The position numbers and the translations under genes were made by a program. Positions 14,712 to 24,416 of a DNA stretch of 64,000 bases are shown piece after piece. Source of the DNA: Lachnospiraceae bacterium (GTDB lineage Bacteria; Bacillota; Clostridia; Lachnospirales; Lachnospiraceae); NCBI GenBank assembly GCA_017432565.1, contig JAFRIW010000032.1, positions 17,638 through 81,637 of the forward strand, written 5' to 3'. The notes below the pieces were generated by a model that saw only the letters and a list, made by a program, of their open reading frames with translations, was not told the DNA's origin and searched no databases. The stretch's first letter is position 1, and every line of letters starts with the position of its first letter.

Positions 14712-17700
14712 TCAGAGGCGGATTGCTCTCTGCAGATGCGTTGACCAGATAATCTTCTCCTTCACAGGGAGACGGAGCATTCTGGTCAGCGCTTTTTCAT
14801 AATAGTCGAGCTGTACGCGGTATCGCTCCGCCAGTTCCCGGTCTGTTCTGACATGGTCAGTTTTATAATCCACCAGGACAATCTCATTTTCTTCCACGAA
14901 AAACGCATCAATGATTCCCTGAATCAGAATCATTTCTTCATCCGGAAAGCTTTCCTTCAGTTCCGAAGCCGGCAGGCCCAGAACAAAAGGCTGTTCGCGC
15001 TTTAATGTACCGCGCTGCGCTGCGGCGGCCATTCTTCTTCCGAGTTCACTCTTTAAAAACGGCAGCATAACCTTGGACGGTGCCGACACGACATAGGAAG
15101 CAGGGATTGTCCCCGCGTCCGCCAGCTCCTGCAGCCATTCCGAATAGGCCTGCGCATCCGGATTTTCTCCGGCCAGCCGCGCATAATCCAGCAGTTCGAA
15201 AACCCTGTGAATCGCCGTGCCGCGCTCCGCGCCGGAAAGTGCGGTCTGCTGTTCTTCATCATAACCGGAGGCTTTCTTCTCCAGAATAAAGCGCGGAACA
15301 AGTGCCGGGATTTCCGGTTCCCGCATTCCGTGAAGGGCGCCGTCCTGCTCTGCATAGACTGCCTCCATGGAAGCTTTCTTGAGTTCCGTGACCGTCGTCT
15401 TCGTATAGAGCCCGGCAAGATTTTCATGCGGATAGCGATATGAAAACAGCTGATCCAGCCGCCTTGCCGTCTCCGGTCTGGGCAGTCCCTGCATTCCCGC
15501 CGCTTCCAGCCCGGTAAGCCTTGCCTTCTTTTCCTGCAGAGCAAGCTGCTCCTCCAGTTCGGAGAGTGCCAGATCCGAAGTCCGGATGTTTCTCTCCCGA
15601 AGAGAAGCGAATCCGCCCGCCGACAAAGACGCCAGCATCAGAAGATCCAGATAACAGCCTGTGCTGTCAATCAGGGCCGCCGGAAGATGCTGCTGCGCCG
15701 CACCCCGCTCCGCTCCCGAAAGCTTCCCTTCCATGTTCTCCCGATAAGCTGCCTCATTTTTGACGTAACCCGTCAGGATCAGTTTTTCCTTCGCGCGGGT
15801 CATGGCAACATAAAGCACCCGAAGTTCTTCGCCCAGTGCGTCGCGCCGGATTTTGTCCGCAACGGCAAAACGGCGCGCGGTCTTTACCCTGCAGCGGATC
15901 CGCTCGTCATAAAAGTCCGTACCCAGCCCCAGATCCGTGTCGCAGATCAGGCTCCCGGAGGTATCTGTTCCGATCGAATACTTTTTCGCAAGGCCGGAGA
16001 CGAAACAGATCGGAAACTCAAGTCCCTTGCTCTTGTGAATAGTCATAATCCGGACGACATCCGCGTTTTCGTCCAGCGTGTTTGCCTCGCCGTAGTCCAC
16101 TCCCGCCTCGGACATCTGGCCGATATAGCGCAGAAAGCGGAACAGTCCCGTGTAGGAAGTCTGCTCAAAATTCGCCGCCTGAACCATCAGCATCCGCAAG
16201 TTTGCGCTGCGCTGTCCTCCGGCCGGGAGCGCGGCCGTGTAAGCCTCATACCCCGTCTCTCTCATGAGCAGAGTCAGCAGCTCACGAATCGTCAGAATAC
16301 TGACCTTGCTGCGCCATCCGGCTATTTTTGTCAGGAACTGCACACATTTTGCGGCGAGTTCGGCCTGAGGCCCGCTTTCCGCGTCGTCACCCTTTTCCTG
16401 TGCCAGCTTCACCAGTGCGTCGTACAGAAGGCCGTCCTTCTCTCCCGCACGCTTTGCATAAATCCGGATGCCGGCAATCTCATTCTGCGTAAACTGGCCG
16501 AAATAGCCGCGCATCACACCGTACAGCGGAATGTCCTGACAGGGATTACCCAGTACCTGCAGAAGCTGAAGAACCTGCCGGATCTCCTCTGCGGCAAAAT
16601 AGCCCGTTCTGGATGTGACGTAGACGGGAATGCCTTCCTTCTCCAGAACTTCCCGGAATTCCTCGTTCCATCCCGCTGCCGACCGGAGCAGGATGACGAT
16701 GTCGCTGTAGCGGGCGGGTCTCGACTTTCCGTTCTCATCTTTCACGGGAAAATGTCCGACCAGCTCATGTATTCTGGCTGCGATCGCCAGTGCCTCCTTG
16801 CGCCTGGAACTGAGTGCGGCGATCTCATCATAACTGTCGTCTGCCCCTGCCGGCACCTGTTCATCACTTCCGGATTCCGCGGAACTTTCAGGCAGTGTGC
16901 CCGTGCTTTCATCCGGTTCCGGCCGGTCTTCTTCCGCATCACTGACCAGCAGCAGCTCCGCTGTATAGTCGCCCGCTGCATCCGGATACTCCGCACCTTT
17001 CTTCAGGCTCACGGCGGCGTCGTATTCTACGCCGCCGATTTCACTGCGCATGATTTTCTCAAAGACATCATTCACGCAGTCCAGCACTTCGGGGCGGCTT
17101 CTGAAATTCTGATCCAGATCAATCCGCTCCTTCTGCACGCCGTCCTGCGTGCCGTCTTCACCCAGGACCGGATAAGTCCCGAATTTCTCCAGGAAGATCT
17201 CCGGTCTTGCCAGCCGGAAACGGTAAATACTCTGTTTGACGTCGCCCACCATGAAGCGCCGGAAATGCCCTGTTTCTTCGCCGGAAACCGCACACAGCAG
17301 AAGCTCCTGAATCTCATTGCTGTCCTGGTACTCGTCAATCATGACTTCTCTGAAATATGCCTGACAGGACAGCGCCGCCCGCCGCTGACTCCAGGTTCCG
17401 TCCTCCTGCTTCTCAAGCAGAATCTGCAGGGCATATTTTTCCAGATCGACAAAATCGATCACATTCTTTTTTTTCTTTTCCTCCCCGTATGCTGTGAGAA
17501 ATTCCGCTGTCAGATCCGCCAGTGCGGCAACCGGCTTCTCCATGGCAAGATGCTGCTTCCGGATTTCTTCCGGACTCAGAGCCAGTGCGCCCTTCTGCAG
17601 CTTCTGAACGGTTTTCTTGGCCAGATCCCGCAGATTCTGAACCAGTTCCTTCTGATCCGGATTGACAGACGAATCAGTTTTCCTGATCGAGGGGAGCCGC

Positions 17701-18557
17701 CCGAAGGATGTGCTGACCATTCTGCGCATACTGTCAAAATCCGATTCAGCCCCTGCCGGCACATCCTCAGCGCCTGAGCCGAAAACCGCTTCCTTCTCTG
17801 CGATCAGAAAATCATGATAAACCGCAGGACCGCCCGGTTTCGTGCATTCCGAAATCATCCGGTCATACATTCTCCGGACACCCTCCAGTTTTTCGGATGC
17901 ATCTCTTACCACGGCCTGCATCCACGGCGTTCTGAGAAGTTCCTCTGCCGGAAGTGCTTCATAATCCCCGTGCCGCTCTTTAAGCCACGCCTCCGGATCC
18001 GGATGTGCCACAGCCGCCTGGTACAGAATCAGAATCAGCTTCTCGAGTTCACGGTCTCCCATCTCATTGCAGAAATAATCAATACAGCAGCGAAAGGACT
18101 CTTCCATCTGCGCATATTTCTGCTCCAGAAACTTCTGCAGAACATCCTGCTGCACCAGTTTTGCTTCGGCCTCATCCATCTGTCTGAAGCCCGGATCCAG
18201 ATCAATTTCGCTGAAATGATTCCGGATCAGCCAGGTGCAGAAGCTGTCGATGGTTGTAATCTGGGCGCAGGCCAGCAGGGTCTCCTGCCGCTGCAGATGC
18301 ACATTGCCGGGGTCCTTCAGCAGCCTCTCCGAAATTGCCGCCGCAATCCGCTCCCGCATCTGAGACGCCGCCGCACGGGTGAACGTCACCACCAGGAGCC
18401 GGTCAATATCCATCGGATCCGGACCCTCGCTGATCATCCGTATAATCCGCTCCACCAGAACCGCCGTTTTGCCGCTTCCTGCCGCTGCACTGACCAGGAC
18501 ATTGTGTCCTCTCGCGTTCAGTACTTTCGTCTGTTTTTCCGTAAACTGAAAAGCCAT
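14712..18557 (-). CDS. addA: ATP-dependent helicase/nuclease subunit A
   Basis: 1281-codon UvrD-type helicase with a C-terminal RecB nuclease domain, the large subunit of AddAB for double-strand-break end resection before RecA loading. Visible features are the Q/Walker-A start FTEKQTKVLN...SAAAGSGKT (residues ~5-31), VVTFTRAAASQMRERI, Walker-B IDEYQDSNEIQ, QSIYRFR, MTIHKSKGLEFP, YVAMTRAKEKL, and nuclease motifs GTAIHRVFE and LVDYKTDHV with the D-x-K core. The start at 18557 (MAFQFTEKQ) is chosen because it is the family N-terminus; ~70 codons of upstream open frame overlap the end of addB. It follows addB by 73 bp, as usual for the operon. Confidence 0.96.
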   Translation of the reverse strand: MAFQFTEKQTKVLNARGHNVLVSAAAGSGKTAVLVERIIRMISEGPDPMDIDRLLVVTFTRAAASQMRERIAAAISERLLKDPGNVHLQRQETLLACAQITTIDSFCTWLIRNHFSEIDLDPGFRQMDEAEAKLVQQDVLQKFLEQKYAQMEESFRCCIDYFCNEMGDRELEKLILILYQAAVAHPDPEAWLKERHGDYEALPAEELLRTPWMQAVVRDASEKLEGVRRMYDRMISECTKPGGPAVYHDFLIAEKEAVFGSGAEDVPAGAESDFDSMRRMVSTSFGRLPSIRKTDSSVNPDQKELVQNLRDLAKKTVQKLQKGALALSPEEIRKQHLAMEKPVAALADLTAEFLTAYGEEKKKKNVIDFVDLEKYALQILLEKQEDGTWSQRRAALSCQAYFREVMIDEYQDSNEIQELLLCAVSGEETGHFRRFMVGDVKQSIYRFRLARPEIFLEKFGTYPVLGEDGTQDGVQKERIDLDQNFRSRPEVLDCVNDVFEKIMRSEIGGVEYDAAVSLKKGAEYPDAAGDYTAELLLVSDAEEDRPEPDESTGTLPESSAESGSDEQVPAGADDSYDEIAALSSRRKEALAIAARIHELVGHFPVKDENGKSRPARYSDIVILLRSAAGWNEEFREVLEKEGIPVYVTSRTGYFAAEEIRQVLQLLQVLGNPCQDIPLYGVMRGYFGQFTQNEIAGIRIYAKRAGEKDGLLYDALVKLAQEKGDDAESGPQAELAAKCVQFLTKIAGWRSKVSILTIRELLTLLMRETGYEAYTAALPAGGQRSANLRMLMVQAANFEQTSYTGLFRFLRYIGQMSEAGVDYGEANTLDENADVVRIMTIHKSKGLEFPICFVSGLAKKYSIGTDTSGSLICDTDLGLGTDFYDERIRCRVKTARRFAVADKIRRDALGEELRVLYVAMTRAKEKLILTGYVKNEAAYRENMEGKLSGAERGAAQQHLPAALIDSTGCYLDLLMLASLSAGGFASLRERNIRTSDLALSELEEQLALQEKKARLTGLEAAGMQGLPRPETARRLDQLFSYRYPHENLAGLYTKTTVTELKKASMEAVYAEQDGALHGMREPEIPALVPRFILEKKASGYDEEQQTALSGAERGTAIHRVFELLDYARLAGENPDAQAYSEWLQELADAGTIPASYVVSAPSKVMLPFLKSELGRRMAAAAQRGTLKREQPFVLGLPASELKESFPDEEMILIQGIIDAFFVEENEIVLVDYKTDHVRTDRELAERYRVQLDYYEKALTRMLRLPVKEKIIWSTHLQRAIRL

Positions 18558-18630
18558 CTGCTCTACCTTCTGTATCAGATCCTGTCCGATCGTATTTCCG
18601 GGATGCTTCCTGAGATCCCTTCTGCCGTGT

Positions 18631-21600
18631 TTATTCGGTCCGGAAAGCGAATCCCGGCAGCTTTCTGTCAAAGCCGCACACATCTCTGTACGGACAGTAG
18701 GTGCAGGCTGTGCGCCTGCTGTCCAGCACTGCGGGAGAAGCCTCCGTCGAACCGTCTGCGATGGTCCCGGCAATCCGGCAGATCACTTCCTTCACTTCTT
18801 CGGAAAACGCATCGAATTCCTCCGTCGAAAGTGCAAAAGCTGATTTGGCGATGCCTTTGCCCTGGGAGAGCATTCTGACCGGTATGACATCGGACGTTGT
18901 GGTAAGATTCCGGTCCATCAGACGCAGAATCGTCTCATCGCTGTTCACCATCCCGGTCGGCCGCAGACTCTTCAGCAGTTCCTTTTCCGCGGACAGTGCG
19001 GGTCCGTCCGATGCTTCTTCCAGCATTTCGGCCGCTTTATCGGGATCAGCCGCAATCACAGGGTCGCGGAACCGGTAATACAGAAGTGCCGCCGGTTCGA
19101 TCTTTCTTCCGGGATATCTCTTCTCCATCATCTTCAGTGCCGCATCCATGTAGATGATCAGCTGAAGCTGAAGCCCCCGCAGCACCAGGTCCGGCTTTAA
19201 GTCTCTGTAGCCGGACTTGTAATCCAGGATCTTCACCAGAACCTGCTCATCCCGGACACACAGATCCATCCGGTCAATCCGGCCCACAAGTCTGAGCTCC
19301 TGCCCTGTTTCGAGCCGGAACCGGATCTGCGGATCTTCTCCGAAGGGCAGCTCATATCCGCAGGGTTCAAATGCGCCCTGCAGAAGCTGATAGCGCAGGG
19401 TGTCCACCGTGCGCCTGAGTACCCGCTTCATGCGCTGCAGATTGTAAGTGCTCCGCTCACTGTCATACATCAGCAGTCCGTGATAGCTTGCGGAAGCCTG
19501 CTCCAGACTGAGCTCAACCAGTTCCTCTTCCTGCTCCGGCGTCAGATCCTGCCAGGAAATTCCTCTGTCCAGCAGCGTCCTGGAGAACCGCTCGATCGAG
19601 TCGTGCAGGACCGTTCCGGAATCCATCGGCGTAATAATGAATTCATCTCTGGGCATCAGATGCAGGCCATATTGCAGGAAATGGCGCATCATACACTGTG
19701 CACCGGTCTCCAGACGGCTGACTGAGCTGATCATATTCTGCCCGTACAGGCCGAGAGAGATCTGATGAGAGAGCCTCTCCGGCCTGTAGCGGAGGAAGGC
19801 TGTCTCCTTCAGAAACCGGATTGACTCCGGATAGGCTGCCTCGTCCGGATGTGCCGCTTCCCGCTGAGCGGTATAGCCGTAAATCGTCAGAAAAGTCTCC
19901 GGGTCCCGGATTGTTCCGTCGGCATATTCACGCAGCGAATCGGCCAGATACAGACAGGCGTCCTGCGGTGTGCTGATTCTCTCCTGCGCCGCATCCAGCT
20001 CCGGATGCAGAAGCTGAGCGTCCGGATACAGGCGCTGCAGCAGCGGAATCAGATAGGACGGCCGCAGTGCCGACCCGTCCTCCGCCATTCTCGCATAGGA
20101 CACCACCAGGCGGTCCCGCGCCTTGGTCATATTCAGATACAGATAAAAGCGCTGGATGAACATCTGCTCACGGGGCGTCCCGGACAGTTCCACGCCGCTC
20201 TGCCGGAGCAGTTCGCGGTCCGGATCCGACAGAAGGCCGCCCCGCGAAGTCCCGCGCGGAATAGCTCCGTCATTGACACCCACCATAAAGAGTACGCTGA
20301 CACCGGAGAGTCTTGTCCGCTCAATGTCGCCGGCAATCACGCGGTCCACCTGCTGGGGAAGCGTGCCCAGCCGGATCTCCTGAAAGCCGGTATCCAGCAG
20401 CCTGACAAAATCTTCCGCGGAGATCTTCTCATCTCCGATCAGATCATGAATCTGATCCAGCAGCGAAAGAATCTCCCGATAGATCTGACTATATTCCATC
20501 TCCCGGACAGGATCTCCTTCTTCGGCAAATCCGCGCGCATAGTTCTCCAGCTTTTCCTGTGCGTCAATGCCGGTCAGAAACGCGTACAGGCGCTCCGTCC
20601 GCACCGCTGCCGTTCCCGGCCGCTCGTCCTTTTCCAGCGGGGCAATCTCCTCAAGAAACCGCTTTCTGGCTGCCTCCAGCTCATCTGATTCACCGATCGG
20701 AAGTCCCCATTTTCTGCGGCCGCGGATTCCGTTCGCAAGAACGTAGTTCTCAAGGCGGTCGACCGTCTCCTGCTTCAGGTCTGACATCCCGCTGCGCAGA
20801 TAGTGAAAGATGCTCTCATAGCTGTAGGCTTCGTTTATTATTGTCAGCGCACTGCGGATGGATTCCGTCAGGGGATTCTGGAGAATTCCCCTCGTTCTGT
20901 CCACATAGACCGGAATATGAAAGCGCATGGCCTGTTTTTCAATTTCATCGTTATAGGATTCCGGATCGCCGGTCACCACGGCAAAATCCCGGTACGCGTA
21001 TCCCTCCTTAAGCGACAGCAGCCGGATCGTGCGGAATACCTGCCGCACCTCTTCTTCTATTGTGGAAGCTTCGATTAATTCAATGGCCGGCTTCTCCTCT
21101 TTCTTTCCGTGATAAGGGTGCGCCGGATGACGGAACAGCTGCCTCTCAAGATGTTCAAGTGCCGGGGACCTGTGTACCTCTTCAGGCATCACAGCATAAA
21201 CATCTCTCCGGCGCGGCGCACCGGCTTTGGCCGCGAGCTCCGTCAGATCCTTCACGGTTTTGCGCGTGAGGTAAAACAGCGCCTCTTCCGGGCCGGCGGT
21301 TTTCATCTTTTCCGTTTCCTGCGGCGTAAGACCGCCGTCTTCCGAGATAGTCAGACTCACGATGACTTCCCTTGCGCATCGCACCAGCTCGGAGAGAACC
21401 CGGTTCTGAACGGGCGTAAAGCCCGTAAAGCCGTCAAAAATAATCGTGCTCTTCGCAATCAGTGCAGAGGACGGAATCGCCTCGGCGAGCAGATCCATCG
21501 TCTCTTCAGACGTAATAAACCGGGCTTTCTTCTCCTCCAGAAAGCTCTCGTACAGAAGCCGCAGATCCGCAAGCCGCGCCGTCAGTGCGCCCTGCCCGCG

Positions 21601-22041
21601 CTCTCCCGCAAATTTCTCCAGAACAGCGACCTTTTCCGGTGCGACGTCGTACTGCATAAACTCGGAGATTACGGATTTGATCTCCGCAATCATCCCCAGA
21701 CGCCCGATACTGCCGGAAAGCACTCGCAGTTCATCCTTTTTCTTTTCGGCGATCCGCCGCAGAAGAAGGCTCTTTCCGATATCATCCAGCACCGCCCGCG
21801 GATCCGCTCCCGTCTCCTCGAAAACCCGGTGCGCAAGCCGCCCGAAAGACAGAACGTCGATGTTCATGATCCCGTGGCTCGGGCTGGCTTCCACCAGTTC
21901 CTTCTGCGTCTGCATGGTATACTGGTCCGGCACCACGAAGAGGATGTTTTCCTCGTCCCGCGACACCGCAAGCTTCTGAAGATATGTACTTTTCCCGGCG
22001 CCGGAGGCGCCGAAGCAGAAAGAAAGTCCCATTCCGTCCAT
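18631..22041 (-). CDS. addB: ATP-dependent helicase/deoxyribonuclease subunit B
   Basis: ~1136-aa AddB, partner of AddA. It has an N-terminal Walker A (FGASGAGKST), an inactive helicase middle and a C-terminal RecB-type nuclease domain (QVLVKILDYKSGYRDL with D-x-K). The four cysteines expected to hold a 4Fe-4S staple are visible: one in LETGAQCMMRHFL and three in the C-terminal CTYCPYRDVC. GTG at 22044, ATG at 22041 and ATG at 22032 are all possible starts and none has a convincing ribosome site; I use 22041. The 22042-22233 gap contains a TACATT-TG-AATGTA palindrome (22103-22116) but no clear -35/-10 pair. Confidence 0.94.
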   Translation of the reverse strand: MDGMGLSFCFGASGAGKSTYLQKLAVSRDEENILFVVPDQYTMQTQKELVEASPSHGIMNIDVLSFGRLAHRVFEETGADPRAVLDDIGKSLLLRRIAEKKKDELRVLSGSIGRLGMIAEIKSVISEFMQYDVAPEKVAVLEKFAGERGQGALTARLADLRLLYESFLEEKKARFITSEETMDLLAEAIPSSALIAKSTIIFDGFTGFTPVQNRVLSELVRCAREVIVSLTISEDGGLTPQETEKMKTAGPEEALFYLTRKTVKDLTELAAKAGAPRRRDVYAVMPEEVHRSPALEHLERQLFRHPAHPYHGKKEEKPAIELIEASTIEEEVRQVFRTIRLLSLKEGYAYRDFAVVTGDPESYNDEIEKQAMRFHIPVYVDRTRGILQNPLTESIRSALTIINEAYSYESIFHYLRSGMSDLKQETVDRLENYVLANGIRGRRKWGLPIGESDELEAARKRFLEEIAPLEKDERPGTAAVRTERLYAFLTGIDAQEKLENYARGFAEEGDPVREMEYSQIYREILSLLDQIHDLIGDEKISAEDFVRLLDTGFQEIRLGTLPQQVDRVIAGDIERTRLSGVSVLFMVGVNDGAIPRGTSRGGLLSDPDRELLRQSGVELSGTPREQMFIQRFYLYLNMTKARDRLVVSYARMAEDGSALRPSYLIPLLQRLYPDAQLLHPELDAAQERISTPQDACLYLADSLREYADGTIRDPETFLTIYGYTAQREAAHPDEAAYPESIRFLKETAFLRYRPERLSHQISLGLYGQNMISSVSRLETGAQCMMRHFLQYGLHLMPRDEFIITPMDSGTVLHDSIERFSRTLLDRGISWQDLTPEQEEELVELSLEQASASYHGLLMYDSERSTYNLQRMKRVLRRTVDTLRYQLLQGAFEPCGYELPFGEDPQIRFRLETGQELRLVGRIDRMDLCVRDEQVLVKILDYKSGYRDLKPDLVLRGLQLQLIIYMDAALKMMEKRYPGRKIEPAALLYYRFRDPVIAADPDKAAEMLEEASDGPALSAEKELLKSLRPTGMVNSDETILRLMDRNLTTTSDVIPVRMLSQGKGIAKSAFALSTEEFDAFSEEVKEVICRIAGTIADGSTEASPAVLDSRRTACTYCPYRDVCGFDRKLPGFAFRTE

Positions 22042-22233
22042 CACAGTCCGGCTGTTCTGCCGTCCTGTGCCTCCTCCTGTCCTATTTTACCCCAGGTGCA
22101 TGTACATTTGAATGTAAATTCGGCTTTCATCCGGCAAAAAATCCGCACTCTATTGCATTCTGTCCCGGGATTTTTTAAGATTATCTCTGAACCGATTGTG
22201 TTCCATCTTTTATGACCTGAAGGAGGTAGAGAT

Positions 22234-23274
22234 TTGAATTATCAGGAAGTTCTTGAAGCCGCCCGCAGCTGCAGCGGCCCGTTCTGTAAAGCCTGCCCCG
22301 TGTGCAACGGAAGAGCATGCGGAAACAATGTCCCCGGGCCCGGTTCGAAGGGCGTCGGCGACACCGCCATCCGCAACTATGATGCCTGGAAGAAAATCCG
22401 CATCAACATGAATACCATCGCCGAGAATCAGAAGCCCGACACCAGCTTCGATTTCTTCGGACACACACTCCGGATTCCGGTTATGGCCGGCCCGGTGGGT
22501 GCAATGACCCTTCATTACGGCGACAAGTACAACGATCTGGAGTATAACAACATTCTTGTGGAAGCCTGTGCAAAAGCCGGCATCGCCGCCTTTACCGGCG
22601 ACGGGACGAATCCCGAAGTCATGCGGGCAGCCTGTGCCGCCATCGCGAAAAATGACGGCTACGGCGTTCCCACCGTCAAGCCCTGGGATGTGAATACGCT
22701 GCAGGAGAAGTTCGCACTGGTCAAGGACTCCGGCAGCTTCGCAATCGCAATGGATATCGATGCGGCCGGACTTCCGTTCCTGCAGAATCTGCAGCCGCCG
22801 GCAGGCTCCAAGACAGTAGAGGAACTCTCCGGCATCATTAAAGAAGCCGGCAAGCCCTTTATTGTCAAGGGCATCATGACGGTAGAAGGGGCGCTCGCGG
22901 CGAAGCAGGCTGGTGCATCCGCCATTGTCATCAGTAACCACGGCGGACGCGTGCTGGATCAGTGCCCCGCTACGGCGGAAGTACTGGAGGAAATTGCGGA
23001 CGCAGTCGGCGATTCCATGATGATCCTCGTGGACGGCGGAATCCGCACCGGCGTCGATGTCTTTAAGGCACTGGCTCTGGGCGCAGATGCTGTCCTGGTT
23101 GCCCGTCCTTACGTCACCGCCGTTTACGGCGCTGCTGAGGAAGGCGTTCAGGTTCTGACCGACAAGCTCGCTGCAGAGCTCGCCGACGCGATGAAGATGT
23201 GCGGCGTCTCGAAGCTTTCCGATATCTCGAAGAAGCATCTGTTTGCGCCGAAGAGCAGTTTCTTCAGGATGTAA
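22234..23274 (+). CDS. FMN-dependent alpha-hydroxy-acid oxidizing protein with Cys-rich N-terminus
   Basis: 346-aa TIM-barrel flavoenzyme of the lactate/glycolate oxidase family. The proton-abstracting His and substrate Arg are in VISNHGGRVLD, the FMN-contacting Lys in FIVKGIMTVEGA, and the phosphate-binding part in DGGIRTGVDVFKALALGADAVLVARP. Residues 13-29 hold five cysteines in the spacing C-x4-C-x2-C-x2-C-x4-C, absent from classical oxidases and reminiscent of a metal or iron-sulfur site. In an anaerobe the electron acceptor need not be oxygen. Start: TTG at 22234, seven nt after AAGGAGG; no better ATG exists. It is monocistronic, followed by a perfect terminator. Likely substrate is lactate or a related 2-hydroxy acid, not proven. 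Confidence 0.9.
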   Translation: MNYQEVLEAARSCSGPFCKACPVCNGRACGNNVPGPGSKGVGDTAIRNYDAWKKIRINMNTIAENQKPDTSFDFFGHTLRIPVMAGPVGAMTLHYGDKYNDLEYNNILVEACAKAGIAAFTGDGTNPEVMRAACAAIAKNDGYGVPTVKPWDVNTLQEKFALVKDSGSFAIAMDIDAAGLPFLQNLQPPAGSKTVEELSGIIKEAGKPFIVKGIMTVEGALAAKQAGASAIVISNHGGRVLDQCPATAEVLEEIADAVGDSMMILVDGGIRTGVDVFKALALGADAVLVARPYVTAVYGAAEEGVQVLTDKLAAELADAMKMCGVSKLSDISKKHLFAPKSSFFRM

Positions 23275-23296
23275 ACGGTCCACTTCACCAAAGCAT

Positions 23297-23327
23297 CAGG
23301 CCCCGGAATTCCGGGGCCTGTTTTTTT
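23297..23327 (+). terminator. Rho-independent terminator of the alpha-hydroxy-acid oxidase gene
   Basis: A 24-nt perfect palindrome (arms CAGGCCCCGGAA / TTCCGGGGCCTG, 23297-23320) is followed by seven T. It lies 23 bp after the stop codon. Confidence 0.93.
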
Positions 23328-23348
23328 CAGCTCTTTGGTTTTTCAAGA

Positions 23349-24404
23349 TTAATCCGGGAATACAATGGCAACCTTTCCGCAGTTTCCGCTGGCCATGAGG
23401 GCATATGCCTCGCCGGCCTTCTCAAGCGGGAATTCATCGGTGATCAGCTCATCGGGGTGAATGCCCCATCTCACGAGATGCTCGACCAGATCTTCCATCT
23501 TCCACAGCGAGGTGACCCAGCTGCCGTAGATGGTCTTGGTGGTGTGCATGATATCCGGGCTCGGATTCAGTGTGACGCTGTGGCCCTCTCCGACGAAGGC
23601 GATCTTGCCGTAGTCTCTTGTGCCGCGCACTGCGGTCTGACGTCCCTGATCCGCCGCGGAGCAGTCAATGGCCTTCTCGCAGCCGTGTCCGCCGGTGACG
23701 GCGAAGATGTCCTCCACCACATGATCGCTCGGCTTGAAGACGTAGTCCACCAGGCCGTGATCCTTGGCAAACTGGATCCGGTAGTCATTCATCTCAACAC
23801 CGATCAGCTTTTCTGCGCCCATCGCTTTGGCCAGCATGAGGGTGGCAAGGCCGACCGGTCCCAGGCCGACAACCAGCACGGCGTCATCGCCGCTGATTCC
23901 AATCTTTTCCAGTGCTTCATAAGCCGTACCGAAGCCACAGGCCACCTGGGCTCCGTCCTTGTAGGAGAGCTCATCCGGCAGCGGAACCAGGTCCTTCTCA
24001 TCGCAGAGAATGTACGGTGCCATTCCGCCGCTGCGCTGCCAGCCATAGGCCGCGCGGTGCGGGCTCTTACAGGAAATGTAGTTGCCCTTCCGGCAGTCAT
24101 AGCATACGCCGCAGCCGGAAATGTGATAGACAATGACCCGGTCACCCTTCTTGAAGCGCTTCAGGCCCTCTCCCACCTCAACAATCTGACCGCAGGGTTC
24201 GTGGCCTGCAATCATCCCGGGGATGTAGCCCTCCGGGCCTTTTCCGAGGTGCTCCCGGTAGATGCAGCGGATATCGGATCCGCAGATCGTCGCCGCCTTG
24301 GTCTTGATCAGCACCTGCCCGTAGCCGGGTGTCGGAACGTCAAACTCTTTCAGCTCTACTGTGCTGTTTCCGGGCAGAATCGCCCCCATCATCTTTACTG
24401 CCAT
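23349..24404 (-). CDS. Zinc-dependent medium-chain alcohol dehydrogenase (sugar/polyol dehydrogenase-like)
   Basis: 351-aa MDR-family dehydrogenase. Catalytic zinc residues are Cys in ATICGSD and GHEP (residues ~41-70). The structural zinc loop is complete, with four Cys in GCGVCYDCRKGNYISC. The Rossmann motif is VLVVGLGPVGLATL. It would oxidise or reduce a secondary alcohol of a sugar or sugar acid with NAD(P). It lies 12 bp after the DUF2264 gene and at the end of the importer-GH2-DUF2264 operon, so a sugar released by those enzymes is the probable substrate. The exact substrate cannot be read from sequence. Confidence 0.88.
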   Translation of the reverse strand: MAVKMMGAILPGNSTVELKEFDVPTPGYGQVLIKTKAATICGSDIRCIYREHLGKGPEGYIPGMIAGHEPCGQIVEVGEGLKRFKKGDRVIVYHISGCGVCYDCRKGNYISCKSPHRAAYGWQRSGGMAPYILCDEKDLVPLPDELSYKDGAQVACGFGTAYEALEKIGISGDDAVLVVGLGPVGLATLMLAKAMGAEKLIGVEMNDYRIQFAKDHGLVDYVFKPSDHVVEDIFAVTGGHGCEKAIDCSAADQGRQTAVRGTRDYGKIAFVGEGHSVTLNPSPDIMHTTKTIYGSWVTSLWKMEDLVEHLVRWGIHPDELITDEFPLEKAGEAYALMASGNCGKVAIVFPD

Positions 24405-24416
24405 AACTCCTCCTTT

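Noticed and set aside
15687..17777. A 696-codon open frame on the plus strand
   Set aside because: It lies wholly antisense to addA, has no ribosome site and its translation is compositionally odd (His/Arg/Leu-rich). It is a by-product of GC-rich codon use in addA.
22103..22116. TACATT-TG-AATGTA palindrome upstream of addB as a LexA site
   Set aside because: It does not match the Gram-positive LexA consensus (GAAC-N4-GTTC), and no promoter could be aligned to it.
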